The notes: generated by a model not told the origin, from the sequence alone. Shown: positions 25,976 to 35,285, counted from the stretch's first letter. The stretch: 55,586 bases of DNA from an uncultured Bacteroidia bacterium (GCA_902799345.1 CADBZW010000024.1:1-55586), one strand, 5' to 3'. Numbers and translations are program-made.

Positions 25976-27688
25976 ATGAAAAAGCCCTTTTTGATCATCA
26001 CATTGGCATTAGCAAGCCTTTTTGTTCAAGCCCAAACCATTGACCCAAGGCTGAGCGAGGAAATGAACCGCCGCGCGGAAGACGAGAAAATTGAGGTTTT
26101 CGTCTTGATGAAAGCGCAATACGACCGCACACAACTGTGTCGCCAAGCCGATTTCTTTGCTACCAAAGCAGAACGCAAGGCTTTTGTAATCAACGAATTG
26201 AAAGCCTTTACCGAGGCATCGCAATACGACCTGAAGCAAATGCTTTCCGAAATGGAGCGTCGTGGCTTGACCACGTCGGCCCAGTCGATTTGGACGGCCA
26301 ACGCGGTTTACTTTGCGGCCACCAAAGCCGCCATTCAAGACCTTGCGCAAAGGCCTGACATTAAAACGATTGCCTTCTGCCACAAGCAAAACCTGATTCC
26401 CGAGACCGAACGGGGCAAGGTGGTAGAAGCTACCCGAGAAACCACGCAAAATGTGCTGATGGTCAATGCCGACAAAGTGTGGGAATTGGGCTATCGAGGC
26501 GAAGGCGTTTTGGTTTCCGTCGTCGATTCGGGCGTCAACTACAACCATTTGGACGTGGCCGACCACCTCTGGGACGGTGGCGAGGAGTTCCCGCTTCACG
26601 GCGTCGACATCGTGAATGGCGATCTCGACCCCATGGACGACCTCGATCACGGCACACACTGCGCCGGTACCGTTTTGGGCGACGGCACAGCAGGCTCGCT
26701 GACGGGTGTGGCTCCCGAAGCCACGCTGATGTGCGTCAAAAGCATTGACTCAACGGGCTTTGGCGGTGCGGTCAACATTTCGAGAGGCATGGAATGGTCA
26801 GTGGAGCATGGCTGCGATCTCATCAGCATGTCGTTGGGTATGAGTCTTGCCGAAATGCCCGACAAAGAGATGCTGCGTCGCACATGTGAGTCCGTTCTTG
26901 ATGCGGGCATCGTGGCGGCTGTCTGTGCCGGCAACGAGGGCCATCTTCAGAACTGGGGCTATGGACCCGTGCCCGACAACGTGCGCGTGCCTGCCAGCTG
27001 TCCTCCGCCTTATCTCGACCCCGACCAGCTGGAGAACCCTGGCGGCCTGACCTGCGTGATTGCCGTGGGTGCCGTCGACTATAATGACGTTGCGGCCTAT
27101 TTCACCTGCGAGGGCCCCGTCACATGGCAAGACTCCGAGTTTGGCGACTATCCCTACAACCCCGGCATCGGCCTCATCCGTCCCGACGTAAGCGGTCCCG
27201 GCGTGGCCATCAAGTCGCTCAACTACCTCACCAACGACGGTTACACCAACATGGACGGCACCTCGATGGCGACGCCTTGTGTGGCAGGCATCATCGCCCT
27301 GATGCTCCAGAAGAACCCCGAGCTGACCCCTGCTGAGATCTGTCGCATTTTGGAAGAGACCTCCGTCAAGCTCACCGAGCACAAGAGCAACCTCACCGGC
27401 GTGGGTCGCGTGGATGCCTTGGCCGCCATCGAAGCTGTGCAGCCTTACGACGGCCTTGCGGAGAACGACGTCAAAGCCACCATCTATCCCAACCCAAGTG
27501 CCGACGTTTTCACCATCCGTTGCGAAGGCATGAGACACGTTGAAGTCTATTCCGTGGACGGCAAGTTGGTGAAAAGCCAGCCCACCACCGGCTCGCAATG
27601 CCAAATCAGCGGCTTGGATAGCGGCGTTTATGTGGTGAAGGTCATGGCGGACAGCGGCACCGTGACGAAGAGGATGGTGAAACTGTAG
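25976..27688 (+). CDS. T9SS subtilisin-like protease B
   Basis: 570 aa, same layout: signal peptide (about 1-20), propeptide region, S8 domain with D184 (VVDSGV), H225 (DHGTHCAG), N320 (CAGNEG) and S430 (GTSMATP), and T9SS sorting domain (IYPNPSADVFTI). The subtype (AEDEKIEVFVLMKAQYDRTQ; SWEDVEHGCDLISMS-like core with WSVEHGCDLIS) pairs it with the gene at 29769. It starts 5 bp after gene A, so the two are cotranscribed. Confidence 0.93.
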   Translation: MKKPFLIITLALASLFVQAQTIDPRLSEEMNRRAEDEKIEVFVLMKAQYDRTQLCRQADFFATKAERKAFVINELKAFTEASQYDLKQMLSEMERRGLTTSAQSIWTANAVYFAATKAAIQDLAQRPDIKTIAFCHKQNLIPETERGKVVEATRETTQNVLMVNADKVWELGYRGEGVLVSVVDSGVNYNHLDVADHLWDGGEEFPLHGVDIVNGDLDPMDDLDHGTHCAGTVLGDGTAGSLTGVAPEATLMCVKSIDSTGFGGAVNISRGMEWSVEHGCDLISMSLGMSLAEMPDKEMLRRTCESVLDAGIVAAVCAGNEGHLQNWGYGPVPDNVRVPASCPPPYLDPDQLENPGGLTCVIAVGAVDYNDVAAYFTCEGPVTWQDSEFGDYPYNPGIGLIRPDVSGPGVAIKSLNYLTNDGYTNMDGTSMATPCVAGIIALMLQKNPELTPAEICRILEETSVKLTEHKSNLTGVGRVDALAAIEAVQPYDGLAENDVKATIYPNPSADVFTIRCEGMRHVEVYSVDGKLVKSQPTTGSQCQISGLDSGVYVVKVMADSGTVTKRMVKL

Positions 27689-27810
27689 TTGGCCAAAACT
27701 CCCGACGTCGAATTGAGAGTTTCATGTTGAAATGCCCCATTTTCTTTTGTTTCACGTTATTTTCCGCCAATTCCAGCACCAAATAAGTTAGACTTAAATT
27801 CAAATCTATT

Positions 27811-29763
27811 ATGAAGAAAAGTATCCTAACCCTTCTGGCACTGTGCCTTTGCATGATTGGCATAGCCCAAGCTACCATCGACCCATCGCTGCAATGCGAG
27901 ATGAACCATCGTGGCAACGATGAGAAAATCAGCATCGGCATCATCATGCAGGAGCAAGGCAAGGCTGCGGACTTGCTCGCCGTAACCAACACCTTCGCCA
28001 CCAACAAGGAGCGACGCGAATACGTAGTGAAAACGCTGAAGCAACAAGCTAAAGCCTCGCAATCCGACCTGCTCAGTCTTCTCGAAGAGATGCAACGCAA
28101 TGGCATGGTCGGCGACATTCGCCCGCTTTGGATTGCCAATGCCATTGGCTGCGAAGCCAACACACAAGCCATCAACGACTTGGCACAACGCTCCGACATC
28201 AAGACCATTTATCATTGCGAAAACACAGTTCTTCCACCAACGACCAATAATGTTGCCGTGCAACCCAACGAAATCACACGCGGCATCGCCCAAAACATAC
28301 TCATCATCAATGCTGACAAGGTTTGGGAATTGGGCTACACGGGTGAAGGCGTCATCGTAGGTCATCTCGACACGGGCGCCAACTACAACCACCTCGACCT
28401 CCAAGGCCGCATGTGGGACGGTGGCGAGGAATTCCCGCACCACGGATACGACGTGTATGAGCAAAACAACGACCCGATGGACACTTGGGGCCACGGCACG
28501 CATGTGGCCGGCACCATTTGCGGCACAGGAGCGGCAGGCACACAAACCGGAGCCGCGCCAGGAGCCACATTGATGGAAGTCAAGGTCTTCGCTGACGAGC
28601 CGGATGTGGAAAGCAACGAATTTATCCTTTGCGAAGGGATGCAGTTTGCCATGGAACATGGCGCACAGGTGCTCAACATGTCGTTGGGAATGTCGGGCGA
28701 CAACCAACAATATCGCCGCATGATGCGTGAAGGCTGCGACAGCATGTTGGCAGCAGGTATCGTTGTGGTTTCCACTTCGGGCAACATGGGCCAGTTCCAA
28801 AGTTTCATCCCAATACCTTATAATGCTGGCGCACCAGGCACTTGCCCCTCGCCTTGGATCCATCCCGACCAGGCCGTCAATCCTGGTGGGCTGAGCAGCG
28901 TCATCTGCGTTGGCTCGACGGAGAACAACGACCAAGTCAGCGCCTTCTCTTCACGCGGGCCGACCACTTGGGCCGATGTGCCTGAATACGCCGACTATCC
29001 TTATACCGCTGGCGATGCCACGCAAATCGGCCTCATCAAGCCTGATGTGAGCGCCCCTGGAGGCAACGTGGTTTCGTTGGATTGGACCAATATTGAAGGA
29101 TACAAGGCTGACCTCGGCACCTCGTTTGCGGCCCCTGCCGTGACGGGAACCATCGCCTTGATGCTCTCCAAAAACCCTGACCTCACACCCGCACAAATCG
29201 ACGAGATCCTTGAAACCACTGCCGTGAACCCTATCGGCTACAAGAATAATGACATCGGCTCAGGTCGCATTGATGCCTTGGCTGCCATTTTGGCCATGGA
29301 TGGCTGTGGCCCCGTCGCCAACCTCGACTATACGATTGAGAACGACATCGTTACCCTTACTTGGGAAGGCGATGCCGAGAGCTATCTCGTCTTTGTGGAT
29401 GGCGAAGAAGCCGGTTCCACGGCCGAGCCCCGCTTCGACCTTGAGCTTGAGGACGGCGACCACGAGTTGTGTGTTGCCCCATCGGAATGTCCCACTCAAA
29501 AATCATGCGTTTCCTTAGCCTTCGTGGGCGTTGGCGAAAACGAGCTCCAAGCCAATGTGTATCCCAACCCAAGTGCAGGTGGTTTTACGGTAGAGTGCGA
29601 AGGCATGACTGAAGTCAACGTCTATGCCATGGACGGGAAGTTAGTCAAGCAAATCGCCACCGCCAACGGAACGTGCAGCATTGACGGGCTTAGCGATGGC
29701 ATTTACCTGTTGAAGATTGCAACGGAGAACGGAACACTGAACCAAAGAATTGTGAAATACTGA
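27811..29763 (+). CDS. T9SS subtilisin-like protease A', with extra C-terminal domain
   Basis: 650 aa. S8 domain with D187 (LDTGA), H228 (GHGTHVAG), N325 (SGNMG) and S438 (GTSFAAP). Compared with gene A it has about 75 extra residues (about 490-565), a fibronectin-type beta domain (VTLTWEGDAESYLVFVDG) before the T9SS sorting domain (VYPNPSAGGFTV). The 122-bp gap in front has no clear TAnnTTTG box, so it may be read from upstream or from an atypical promoter. Gene B' follows after 5 bp. Confidence 0.93.
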   Translation: MKKSILTLLALCLCMIGIAQATIDPSLQCEMNHRGNDEKISIGIIMQEQGKAADLLAVTNTFATNKERREYVVKTLKQQAKASQSDLLSLLEEMQRNGMVGDIRPLWIANAIGCEANTQAINDLAQRSDIKTIYHCENTVLPPTTNNVAVQPNEITRGIAQNILIINADKVWELGYTGEGVIVGHLDTGANYNHLDLQGRMWDGGEEFPHHGYDVYEQNNDPMDTWGHGTHVAGTICGTGAAGTQTGAAPGATLMEVKVFADEPDVESNEFILCEGMQFAMEHGAQVLNMSLGMSGDNQQYRRMMREGCDSMLAAGIVVVSTSGNMGQFQSFIPIPYNAGAPGTCPSPWIHPDQAVNPGGLSSVICVGSTENNDQVSAFSSRGPTTWADVPEYADYPYTAGDATQIGLIKPDVSAPGGNVVSLDWTNIEGYKADLGTSFAAPAVTGTIALMLSKNPDLTPAQIDEILETTAVNPIGYKNNDIGSGRIDALAAILAMDGCGPVANLDYTIENDIVTLTWEGDAESYLVFVDGEEAGSTAEPRFDLELEDGDHELCVAPSECPTQKSCVSLAFVGVGENELQANVYPNPSAGGFTVECEGMTEVNVYAMDGKLVKQIATANGTCSIDGLSDGIYLLKIATENGTLNQRIVKY

Positions 29764-29768
29764 GAACC

Positions 29769-31475
29769 ATGAAGAAAACCATTTTTATGATTACGCTGGC
29801 TTTGGCTTGTATGTTTGCGCAAGCCCAAGTCATCGACCCGCTTTTGCAAGAAGAGATGAACCGCCGCACCGACAGCGAGATGATTGAAATCACCGTTTTG
29901 ATGAAATCGCGCTGCGATAGGAACATGTTGAACCAACGCGCCTCGGCTTTGCCCACTCGCGCTGAGCGTAGGGCGTTTGTCGTCGACGAACTGAAGCGCT
30001 TCACCGAAGCATCGCAACGCGACTTGAAATTGGCTCTTGCCGAAATGCAGCAAAAGGGTGAAGTCACTGCACCGCGCACCCTTTGGATGTCGAACAGCCT
30101 TTATTTTTCGGCTACGAAAGAAACCATTTTGGCTTTGGCCAAGCGCGACGACATTGCCCATATTGGCTACAACATTGAGCGAAAATGGATTGAGGATGAC
30201 GAGAAGTCTACATCATTCAACGAAACCCGCGAAATTACGCCCAACATATTGAAAGTCAATGCCGACAAGGTTTGGGAATTGGGCTACACGGGGAAAGACA
30301 TCGTGGTTTCAATCATCGATGCAGGGGTCAACTACAACCATTTGGACTTGGCCGACCACCTTTGGGACGGTGGCGAGGCGTTTCCACATCACGGCTACGA
30401 TGTGCGCAACGACGATGACGACCCGATGGACGACATGGGACACGGCACGCACTGTGCAGGCACAGTGGCTGGCGACGGATCGGCAGGCTCGCAAACTGGT
30501 GTGGCCCCCGATGCGCAAATCATGTGCATCAAGAGCGTGAATGCCGACGGAACAGGCGGCGCGGTGAAGTTGGCCGAAGGCATGGAATGGTCGGTGGAGC
30601 ATGGCTGCGACATTATCAGCATGTCGATGGGCTTGGTGCATCCGAGCGTCACTGAAAGGGAGCTTTTCCGCCGCACCTGCGTTTCCATTTTGGACGCTGG
30701 CGTGTCGAGTTTCATTTGTGCCGGCAACGAAGGCTTTGCCCTGGACCAATACCCTATCCCCCAGAACGTGCGCATCCCCGGCAGCTGCCCTCCGCCTTAT
30801 TTGGACCCCGACCAAATGGCCAATCCCGGCGAGTTGAGCAGTGCCATCGTGGTTGGGTCGGTCGACGACAACGACCAAGCCTCGTTCTTCACCGCCAATG
30901 GTCCATGTACATGGCAAGATACCGAGTTTGGAGACTACGCTTACAACCCCGGCATCGGTCTTATCCGTCCCGACGTATGCGCTCCAGGCGAGAGCATCAA
31001 GTCGTTGAACTACACCTCCAACACGGGCTATAAGTCGATGACAGGCACCTCTCAAGCAACGCCTTGCGTGGCAGGCATCGCCGCCTTGATGCTCAGCAAG
31101 AACCCTGAGCTGTCGCCAGCCGACATCTGCCGCATTCTTGAAGAGACTTCCGTGAAACTCACGCCCACAAAGAGCAACCTCACGGGCGTTGGGCGCGTGG
31201 ATGCCTTGGCTGCCGTCAATGCTGTGGAGGCCTATGATGGGCTGGATGGAGGCAATGCCAAAGCCAGCATTTACCCGAATCCTACAAAGGATGTGGTGAA
31301 TATCGAATGTGAAGGGATGACGAATGTCAAGGTCTTTTCGATGGATGGCAAGTTGGTTAAAGTCTTTGGTGTGAATGGGTCACAATGCAAAATCGACGAT
31401 TTGGAGAGCGGAATATACCTCATTATGATCGAAACAGATAGAGGCGCCTCGCTGAAGAAAGTTGTGAAGTTATAA
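29769..31475 (+). CDS. T9SS subtilisin-like protease B'
   Basis: 568 aa. S8 domain with D184 (IIDAGV, where Ala replaces the usual Ser/Thr after Asp), H225 (GHGTHCAG), N320 (CAGNEG) and S428 (GTSQATP); T9SS sorting domain (IYPNPTKDVVNI). Closest in the window to gene B. The junction with A' (stop, GAACC, ATG) is the same as between A and B, which supports duplication of an A-B pair. The hairpin at 31497 ends the cluster. Confidence 0.93.
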   Translation: MKKTIFMITLALACMFAQAQVIDPLLQEEMNRRTDSEMIEITVLMKSRCDRNMLNQRASALPTRAERRAFVVDELKRFTEASQRDLKLALAEMQQKGEVTAPRTLWMSNSLYFSATKETILALAKRDDIAHIGYNIERKWIEDDEKSTSFNETREITPNILKVNADKVWELGYTGKDIVVSIIDAGVNYNHLDLADHLWDGGEAFPHHGYDVRNDDDDPMDDMGHGTHCAGTVAGDGSAGSQTGVAPDAQIMCIKSVNADGTGGAVKLAEGMEWSVEHGCDIISMSMGLVHPSVTERELFRRTCVSILDAGVSSFICAGNEGFALDQYPIPQNVRIPGSCPPPYLDPDQMANPGELSSAIVVGSVDDNDQASFFTANGPCTWQDTEFGDYAYNPGIGLIRPDVCAPGESIKSLNYTSNTGYKSMTGTSQATPCVAGIAALMLSKNPELSPADICRILEETSVKLTPTKSNLTGVGRVDALAAVNAVEAYDGLDGGNAKASIYPNPTKDVVNIECEGMTNVKVFSMDGKLVKVFGVNGSQCKIDDLESGIYLIMIETDRGASLKKVVKL

Positions 31476-31496
31476 CTCAAAGTTCCTGCTTACTAT

Positions 31497-31527
31497 CACG
31501 GTGCGTCTCAGTGTGAGGCGCACCGTG
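31497..31527 (+). terminator. Terminator of the subtilisin cluster
   Basis: 14-bp arms (31497-31510 and 31514-31527, one G-U) with a 3-nt loop and a T-run. Confidence 0.8.
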
Positions 31528-31530
31528 TTT

Positions 31531-31561
31531 TTTGCTGTTTTCAAACATTTTCCTACCTTTG
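31531..31561 (+). promoter_or_regulatory. Promoter of the second POT transporter
   Basis: TTTG at 31531-31534, a 19-nt spacer, and TACCTTTG at 31554-31561: the full Bacteroidota consensus. Confidence 0.8.
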
Positions 31562-31586
31562 CGGCAAATAACAAAAACGATCAACT

Positions 31587-33269
31587 ATGTTCAAAGGTCA
31601 TCCCAAAGGGCTTTACGCCCTCGCATTGGCCAACACGGGCGAACGCTTCGGCTACTACACCATGTTGGCAATCTTCGTGCTTTTCCTGCAAGCCAAGTTC
31701 GGCTACAACGAGGCGCAGGCGGGCAACATTTACGGCATCTTCCTAGGATGCGTCTATTTCATGCCTCTCATCGGTGGTATGCTTGCCGACCGTTTCGGCT
31801 ACGGCAAGATGGTGAAGTCGGGCATCGTGGTGATGTTCCTAGGTTACTTGCTGCTGGCGGTACCTATGGCAACGGCCACGGCAAAGGTCACCATGTTCTC
31901 GGCCTTGGCGCTCATTGCTATCGGCACAGGCCTCTTCAAAGGCAACCTCCAGGTGATGGTGGGCAACCTCTACGACGAAGCCAAATATAGCGCCTTCCGC
32001 GACAATGGTTTCAGCCTGTTCTACATGGCCATCAACATTGGATCGATGTTTGCACCCATCACGGCTACCAAAGTGACGGACTTGTTCCTCGGCAAGGCGG
32101 GTTTCAGTTATGTGCCGCAAATCCCTTCGTTGGCGCACCAGTATTTGGACGGAACGATTTCTGCCAATGCCTTATCTACCTTTGAGGCCTTGGCTGTGCA
32201 GCAAGGCGGCAATGTCAACGACTTGGCTGGCTTTGCCAATAGCTATATCGATGCCTTGTCAGGCGCCTATAACTACGGCTTCGGCGTGGCCTGCCTCTCG
32301 CTGATCCTCTCGATGGCCATTTACTTGAGCTGTCGCAAGTGGTTCAAGCATGCCGATGTCAACACCAAGCAGGCCAAGGCCATGGAAAGCACCACCGTGA
32401 ATGTGACGGAACTCTCAAAGGAGCAGACCCGCGAGCGCATCACCGCCCTGGTGATGGTCTTTGCCGTGGTCATCTTCTTCTGGATGTCGTTCCAGCAGGC
32501 AGGTCTTTGCCTGACCTATTTTGCCCGCGACTACACGCAAAGCACGGCAAGTGGTTTCACTCGCTTTGGCTTCAATATCTGGTCACTGACGATGGTCGCC
32601 ATCTCGATTTATACGATGTTTGGGGCTGTTCAGGCCACCAAGCCTTTGAATCGCGGCATCTTATGCGGCATAACTGCGTTTTTGTGGATTATGGCGTGGA
32701 CGTTCTATCACGTTATGCCCGACCCGATTAACATACTGCCGCAGCAATTCCAGCAGTTCAATCCGTTCTTCGTGGTCGCCTTGACGCCTGTCTCGATGGC
32801 GGTCTTTGGTGCTTTGGCAAAGAAAGGCAAGGAGCCTTCTTCGCCGCGTAAGATTGGTTTGGGAATGATTGTGGCTGCGTTGGGCTTCCTTATTTTGGTC
32901 GTCTGTTCCTTCCCCTTGGCCAGTCCAGCAGAGCTGAAGGCGCAGGGCGGCGTGAGCAGCACCTTAGTCTCGCCCAATTGGCTGATCAGCACCTATTTCG
33001 TGCTAACCTTCGCCGAACTGTTGCTGAGTCCCATCGGCATCTCCTTCGTTACCAAGGTGGCGCCACCCAAGTACAAGGGCATGATGATGGGTCTGTGGTT
33101 CTGCGTGACCGCCATCGGCAATTACCTCACCAGCGTCATCGCGCGCATCTGGGGTACCGGTATGCCGCTCTGGATGGTCTGGGGCGTGCTCGTCGTGCTC
33201 TGTCTGCTCTCCGCCGTGTTCATTTTCTCGATCATGAAACGGTTGGAGCGGGCAACCTCGGGCTGCTGA
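31587..33269 (+). CDS. POT-family peptide transporter, second copy
   Basis: 560 aa, about 13-14 membrane segments. Signature ANTGERFGYY (15-24) with E19 and R20; as in the first copy, the first Glu of ExxERFxYY is Asn. It lacks the extra N-terminal helix of the gene at 17412, so the two are clearly distinct paralogues. It imports di- or tripeptides by family assignment. Standing directly after the extracellular subtilisins, it fits uptake of their products, though it has its own promoter. Confidence 0.9.
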   Translation: MFKGHPKGLYALALANTGERFGYYTMLAIFVLFLQAKFGYNEAQAGNIYGIFLGCVYFMPLIGGMLADRFGYGKMVKSGIVVMFLGYLLLAVPMATATAKVTMFSALALIAIGTGLFKGNLQVMVGNLYDEAKYSAFRDNGFSLFYMAINIGSMFAPITATKVTDLFLGKAGFSYVPQIPSLAHQYLDGTISANALSTFEALAVQQGGNVNDLAGFANSYIDALSGAYNYGFGVACLSLILSMAIYLSCRKWFKHADVNTKQAKAMESTTVNVTELSKEQTRERITALVMVFAVVIFFWMSFQQAGLCLTYFARDYTQSTASGFTRFGFNIWSLTMVAISIYTMFGAVQATKPLNRGILCGITAFLWIMAWTFYHVMPDPINILPQQFQQFNPFFVVALTPVSMAVFGALAKKGKEPSSPRKIGLGMIVAALGFLILVVCSFPLASPAELKAQGGVSSTLVSPNWLISTYFVLTFAELLLSPIGISFVTKVAPPKYKGMMMGLWFCVTAIGNYLTSVIARIWGTGMPLWMVWGVLVVLCLLSAVFIFSIMKRLERATSGC

Positions 33270-33354
33270 TATTATTATCTGGTATATCCTTCGGATAGAA
33301 ATGCCCTGCATTCAACGCAGTTAAATCTGTCAAAAATCTAAATTAAAATCTTCT

Positions 33355-33398
33355 AAAATCCGTGTCTATACGGCAAATGATTGTCAGACACGGATTTT
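33355..33398 (+). terminator. Terminator after the second POT gene
   Basis: Perfect 13-bp arms (33355-33367 and 33386-33398), loop 18 nt, followed by a T-rich run. Confidence 0.75.
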
Positions 33399-33465
33399 TC
33401 TTTTGATTTTTGAACGATTTTGATGGATTTCTGCCCTTTAGGGCATTCCATAAATCACAATTTGC

Positions 33466-33473
33466 TAATTTTG
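33466..33473 (+). promoter_or_regulatory. -7 box of the queFCDE operon
   Basis: TAATTTTG, 16 bp before the queF ATG. The leader is about 10 nt, too short for a preQ1 riboswitch. Confidence 0.65.
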
Positions 33474-33489
33474 CTGCAAATTTTGAAAC

Positions 33490-33969
33490 ATGTCAAGAAA
33501 CGAACAAGAGCTGAAAGGTGTCACGCTGCTGGGCAACCAAAACACGCAGTACAACTATGACTATACCCCCGAGGTGTTGGAGACATTTGAGAACAAACAT
33601 CCTGAGAATGAATACCTTGTGACCTTGGATTGTCCTGAGTTTACCTCGCTGTGTCCCAAGACGGGTCAACCCGATTTTGGACACATCATCATCAACTATA
33701 TTCCGCGTACCTTGATGGTGGAGAGCAAGAGCCTGAAACTCTATCTCTTCAGCTTCCGCAACCACGGCGACTTCCACGAGGACTGCGTGAACATCATCAT
33801 GAAGGACCTGGTCAAGCTGATGGATCCCAAGTATCTGGAGGTCATAGGCCTGTTCAATCCCCGTGGCGGCATCTCCATCAAGCCCTTCGCCAACTATGGC
33901 GACGCCGAACACCAGGACATGGTAAAACAACGACTTCTTTGTCATTGCGAGCGGAGCGCGGCAATCTAG
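33490..33969 (+). CDS. queF: QueF preQ0 reductase with a repeat-encoded tail
   Basis: 159 aa NADPH-dependent 7-cyano-7-deazaguanine reductase, the last step to preQ1 in queuosine synthesis. C55 ([10 protein letters not shown]) forms the thioimide with preQ0 and D62 is the proton donor; ESKSLKLYL is the usual QueF motif. After MVKQRL (residue about 149) the last ten residues, [10 protein letters not shown], are encoded by a REP-like element (33941-34013), replacing the family's normal C-terminus. The fold core is intact, so activity may survive. First gene of queF-queC-queD-queE. Confidence 0.93.
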   Translation: MSRNEQELKGVTLLGNQNTQYNYDYTPEVLETFENKHPENEYLVTLDCPEFTSLCPKTGQPDFGHIIINYIPRTLMVESKSLKLYLFSFRNHGDFHEDCVNIIMKDLVKLMDPKYLEVIGLFNPRGGISIKPFANYGDAEHQDMVKQRLLCHCERSAAI

Positions 33970-34013
33970 ACAAAAAGCTTTTACTCTGGATCGCTTCGTT
34001 CCTCGCGATGACG
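33941..34013. repeat. REP-like element overlapping the queF 3' end
   Basis: GTCATTGCGAGCGGAGCGCG opens it and CGCGATGACGC closes it, as imperfect inverted repeats. Same family as 7523-7609 and 35878-35980. It supplies the queF stop codon. Confidence 0.7.
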
Positions 34014-34022
34014 CGAAGCGAC

Positions 34023-34060
34023 CACTGAACAACTGAATAACTGAACAACTGACAACTGAA
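34023..34060. repeat. Heptamer-type repeats before queC
   Basis: Units of AACTGAA/ACAACTG with a period near 7 bp fill the gap up to the queC ATG. The same motif precedes queD (34744-34782). Confidence 0.6.
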
Positions 34061-34714
34061 ATGAAGGACGCAGTAATCATCATCTCCGGCGGAATGGACT
34101 CCACCACAATGCTTTACGAGTTCAAGGACGAAATCGCCTTGGCCATCACCTTCGACTATGGATCGACGCAAAACGGCCGCGAGCGCGTGTGTGCTGTCAC
34201 CCATTGCCAACGCCTTGGCATCAAACATATCATCGTCCCGTTGGAATTCATGCACCGCTATTTCAAGAGTGCCTTGCTGATGACCGCCGACGACATCCCC
34301 GAAGGCAACTACAACGACGAGAATATGAAATCGACGGTGGTGCCGTTCCGCAACGGCATCATGTTGGCCATCGCTTGCGGCATTGCTGAAAGCAACGGCC
34401 TGAAGCGGGTGATGATTGCCAATCATGCCGGCGACCATTCGATTTATCCTGACTGCCGTCCGGGCTTCGTCAATGCGATGTCGGAGGCCATGTCAGCTGG
34501 GACGTACGATGGAATTACGGTTTTTGCGCCTTACACCCATCTGAGTAAAGCTGAAATAGCCCGTCACGGCAAGGCTTTGGGCCTCGACTACAGTGAGACC
34601 TATTCGTGCTACAAAGGCGGCGAGAAGCACTGCGGCAAATGCGGCACCTGCCGCGAGCGTATTGAAGCCTTGCGCGAAGCTGGCATCGACGACAAAACCG
34701 AATATGAAAATTGA
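34061..34714 (+). CDS. queC: QueC 7-cyano-7-deazaguanine synthase
   Basis: 217 aa. It converts 7-carboxy-7-deazaguanine to preQ0 with ATP and ammonia. The PP-loop SGGMDS lies at 9-14, and a zinc site is formed by the C-terminal Cys cluster (CYKGGEKHCGKCGTC). It is separated from queF by a REP-like element and heptamer repeats, yet the order and strand suggest one transcript. Confidence 0.95.
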   Translation: MKDAVIIISGGMDSTTMLYEFKDEIALAITFDYGSTQNGRERVCAVTHCQRLGIKHIIVPLEFMHRYFKSALLMTADDIPEGNYNDENMKSTVVPFRNGIMLAIACGIAESNGLKRVMIANHAGDHSIYPDCRPGFVNAMSEAMSAGTYDGITVFAPYTHLSKAEIARHGKALGLDYSETYSCYKGGEKHCGKCGTCRERIEALREAGIDDKTEYEN

Positions 34715-34743
34715 AAGTACGGCTGCCACACTGTGACAGCCCT

Positions 34744-34782
34744 ACAACTGATAACTGAACAACTACAAACTGATAACTGAAT
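34744..34782. repeat. Heptamer-type repeats before queD
   Basis: AACTGAT and AACTGAA units with 7-bp spacing run up to the queD ATG. An imperfect hairpin (GGCTGCC...GACAGCC, 34723-34741) lies just before. Confidence 0.6.
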
Positions 34783-35136
34783 ATGTATTACGTCAGAAAA
34801 ACCCTGGAAATATCCGCATGTCACCAGCTCTATCTCGACTATGAGAGCAAATGCGAGAACCTGCACGGTCACAACTGGAAAATCAATGTGTTTTGCCGCG
34901 CCGAAAAGTTAGACAGCAATGGCATGGTTTTCGACTTCACCGAAATCAAGCGATTGATTCACGGGAAGATAGACCACACCAACATCAATGAAGTGTTGGA
35001 CTTCAATCCGACGGCGGAAAACCTCGCCAAGTGGATTGTCGACACCGTCCCGAACTGCTATCGTGCCGACGTGTGGGAGTCGCGCGACAACAAGGCTTCC
35101 TACATCAAGGACGATGCACCGCAAATTTTTGATTGA
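34783..35136 (+). CDS. queD: QueD 6-carboxytetrahydropterin synthase
   Basis: 117 aa PTPS-family enzyme acting on 7,8-dihydroneopterin triphosphate. Zinc ligands H14 (SACHQLYL), H28 and H30 (NLHGHNW); C24 is the catalytic Cys. The DHTNINEVLDFNPTAENLA segment and the final ESRDNKASY are typical. It stands between queC and queE. Confidence 0.95.
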   Translation: MYYVRKTLEISACHQLYLDYESKCENLHGHNWKINVFCRAEKLDSNGMVFDFTEIKRLIHGKIDHTNINEVLDFNPTAENLAKWIVDTVPNCYRADVWESRDNKASYIKDDAPQIFD

Positions 35137-35285
35137 TTTTATGGTCACAAAACCTGCAAAACCGACAAAACCTTTTTTTTAAGTTGAGGGAAGCACGCCA
35201 ACCGGCTGCTTCCTGGCGGCAAGCGGTTGCGAGCCGCCACATATTTAATCATTGTTTTGTAAGTTTTGTGATAAAAAAGAAAGTG

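Noticed and set aside
26798-28935. Long minus-strand frames opposite the subtilisins
   Set aside because: Their composition (His/Val/Gly-rich) is that of antisense shadows, and they do not align with each other as the real paralogues do.
33474-33489. preQ1 riboswitch before queF
   Set aside because: The leader from the promoter box is about 10 nt, and no C-rich loop/A-rich tail is present.
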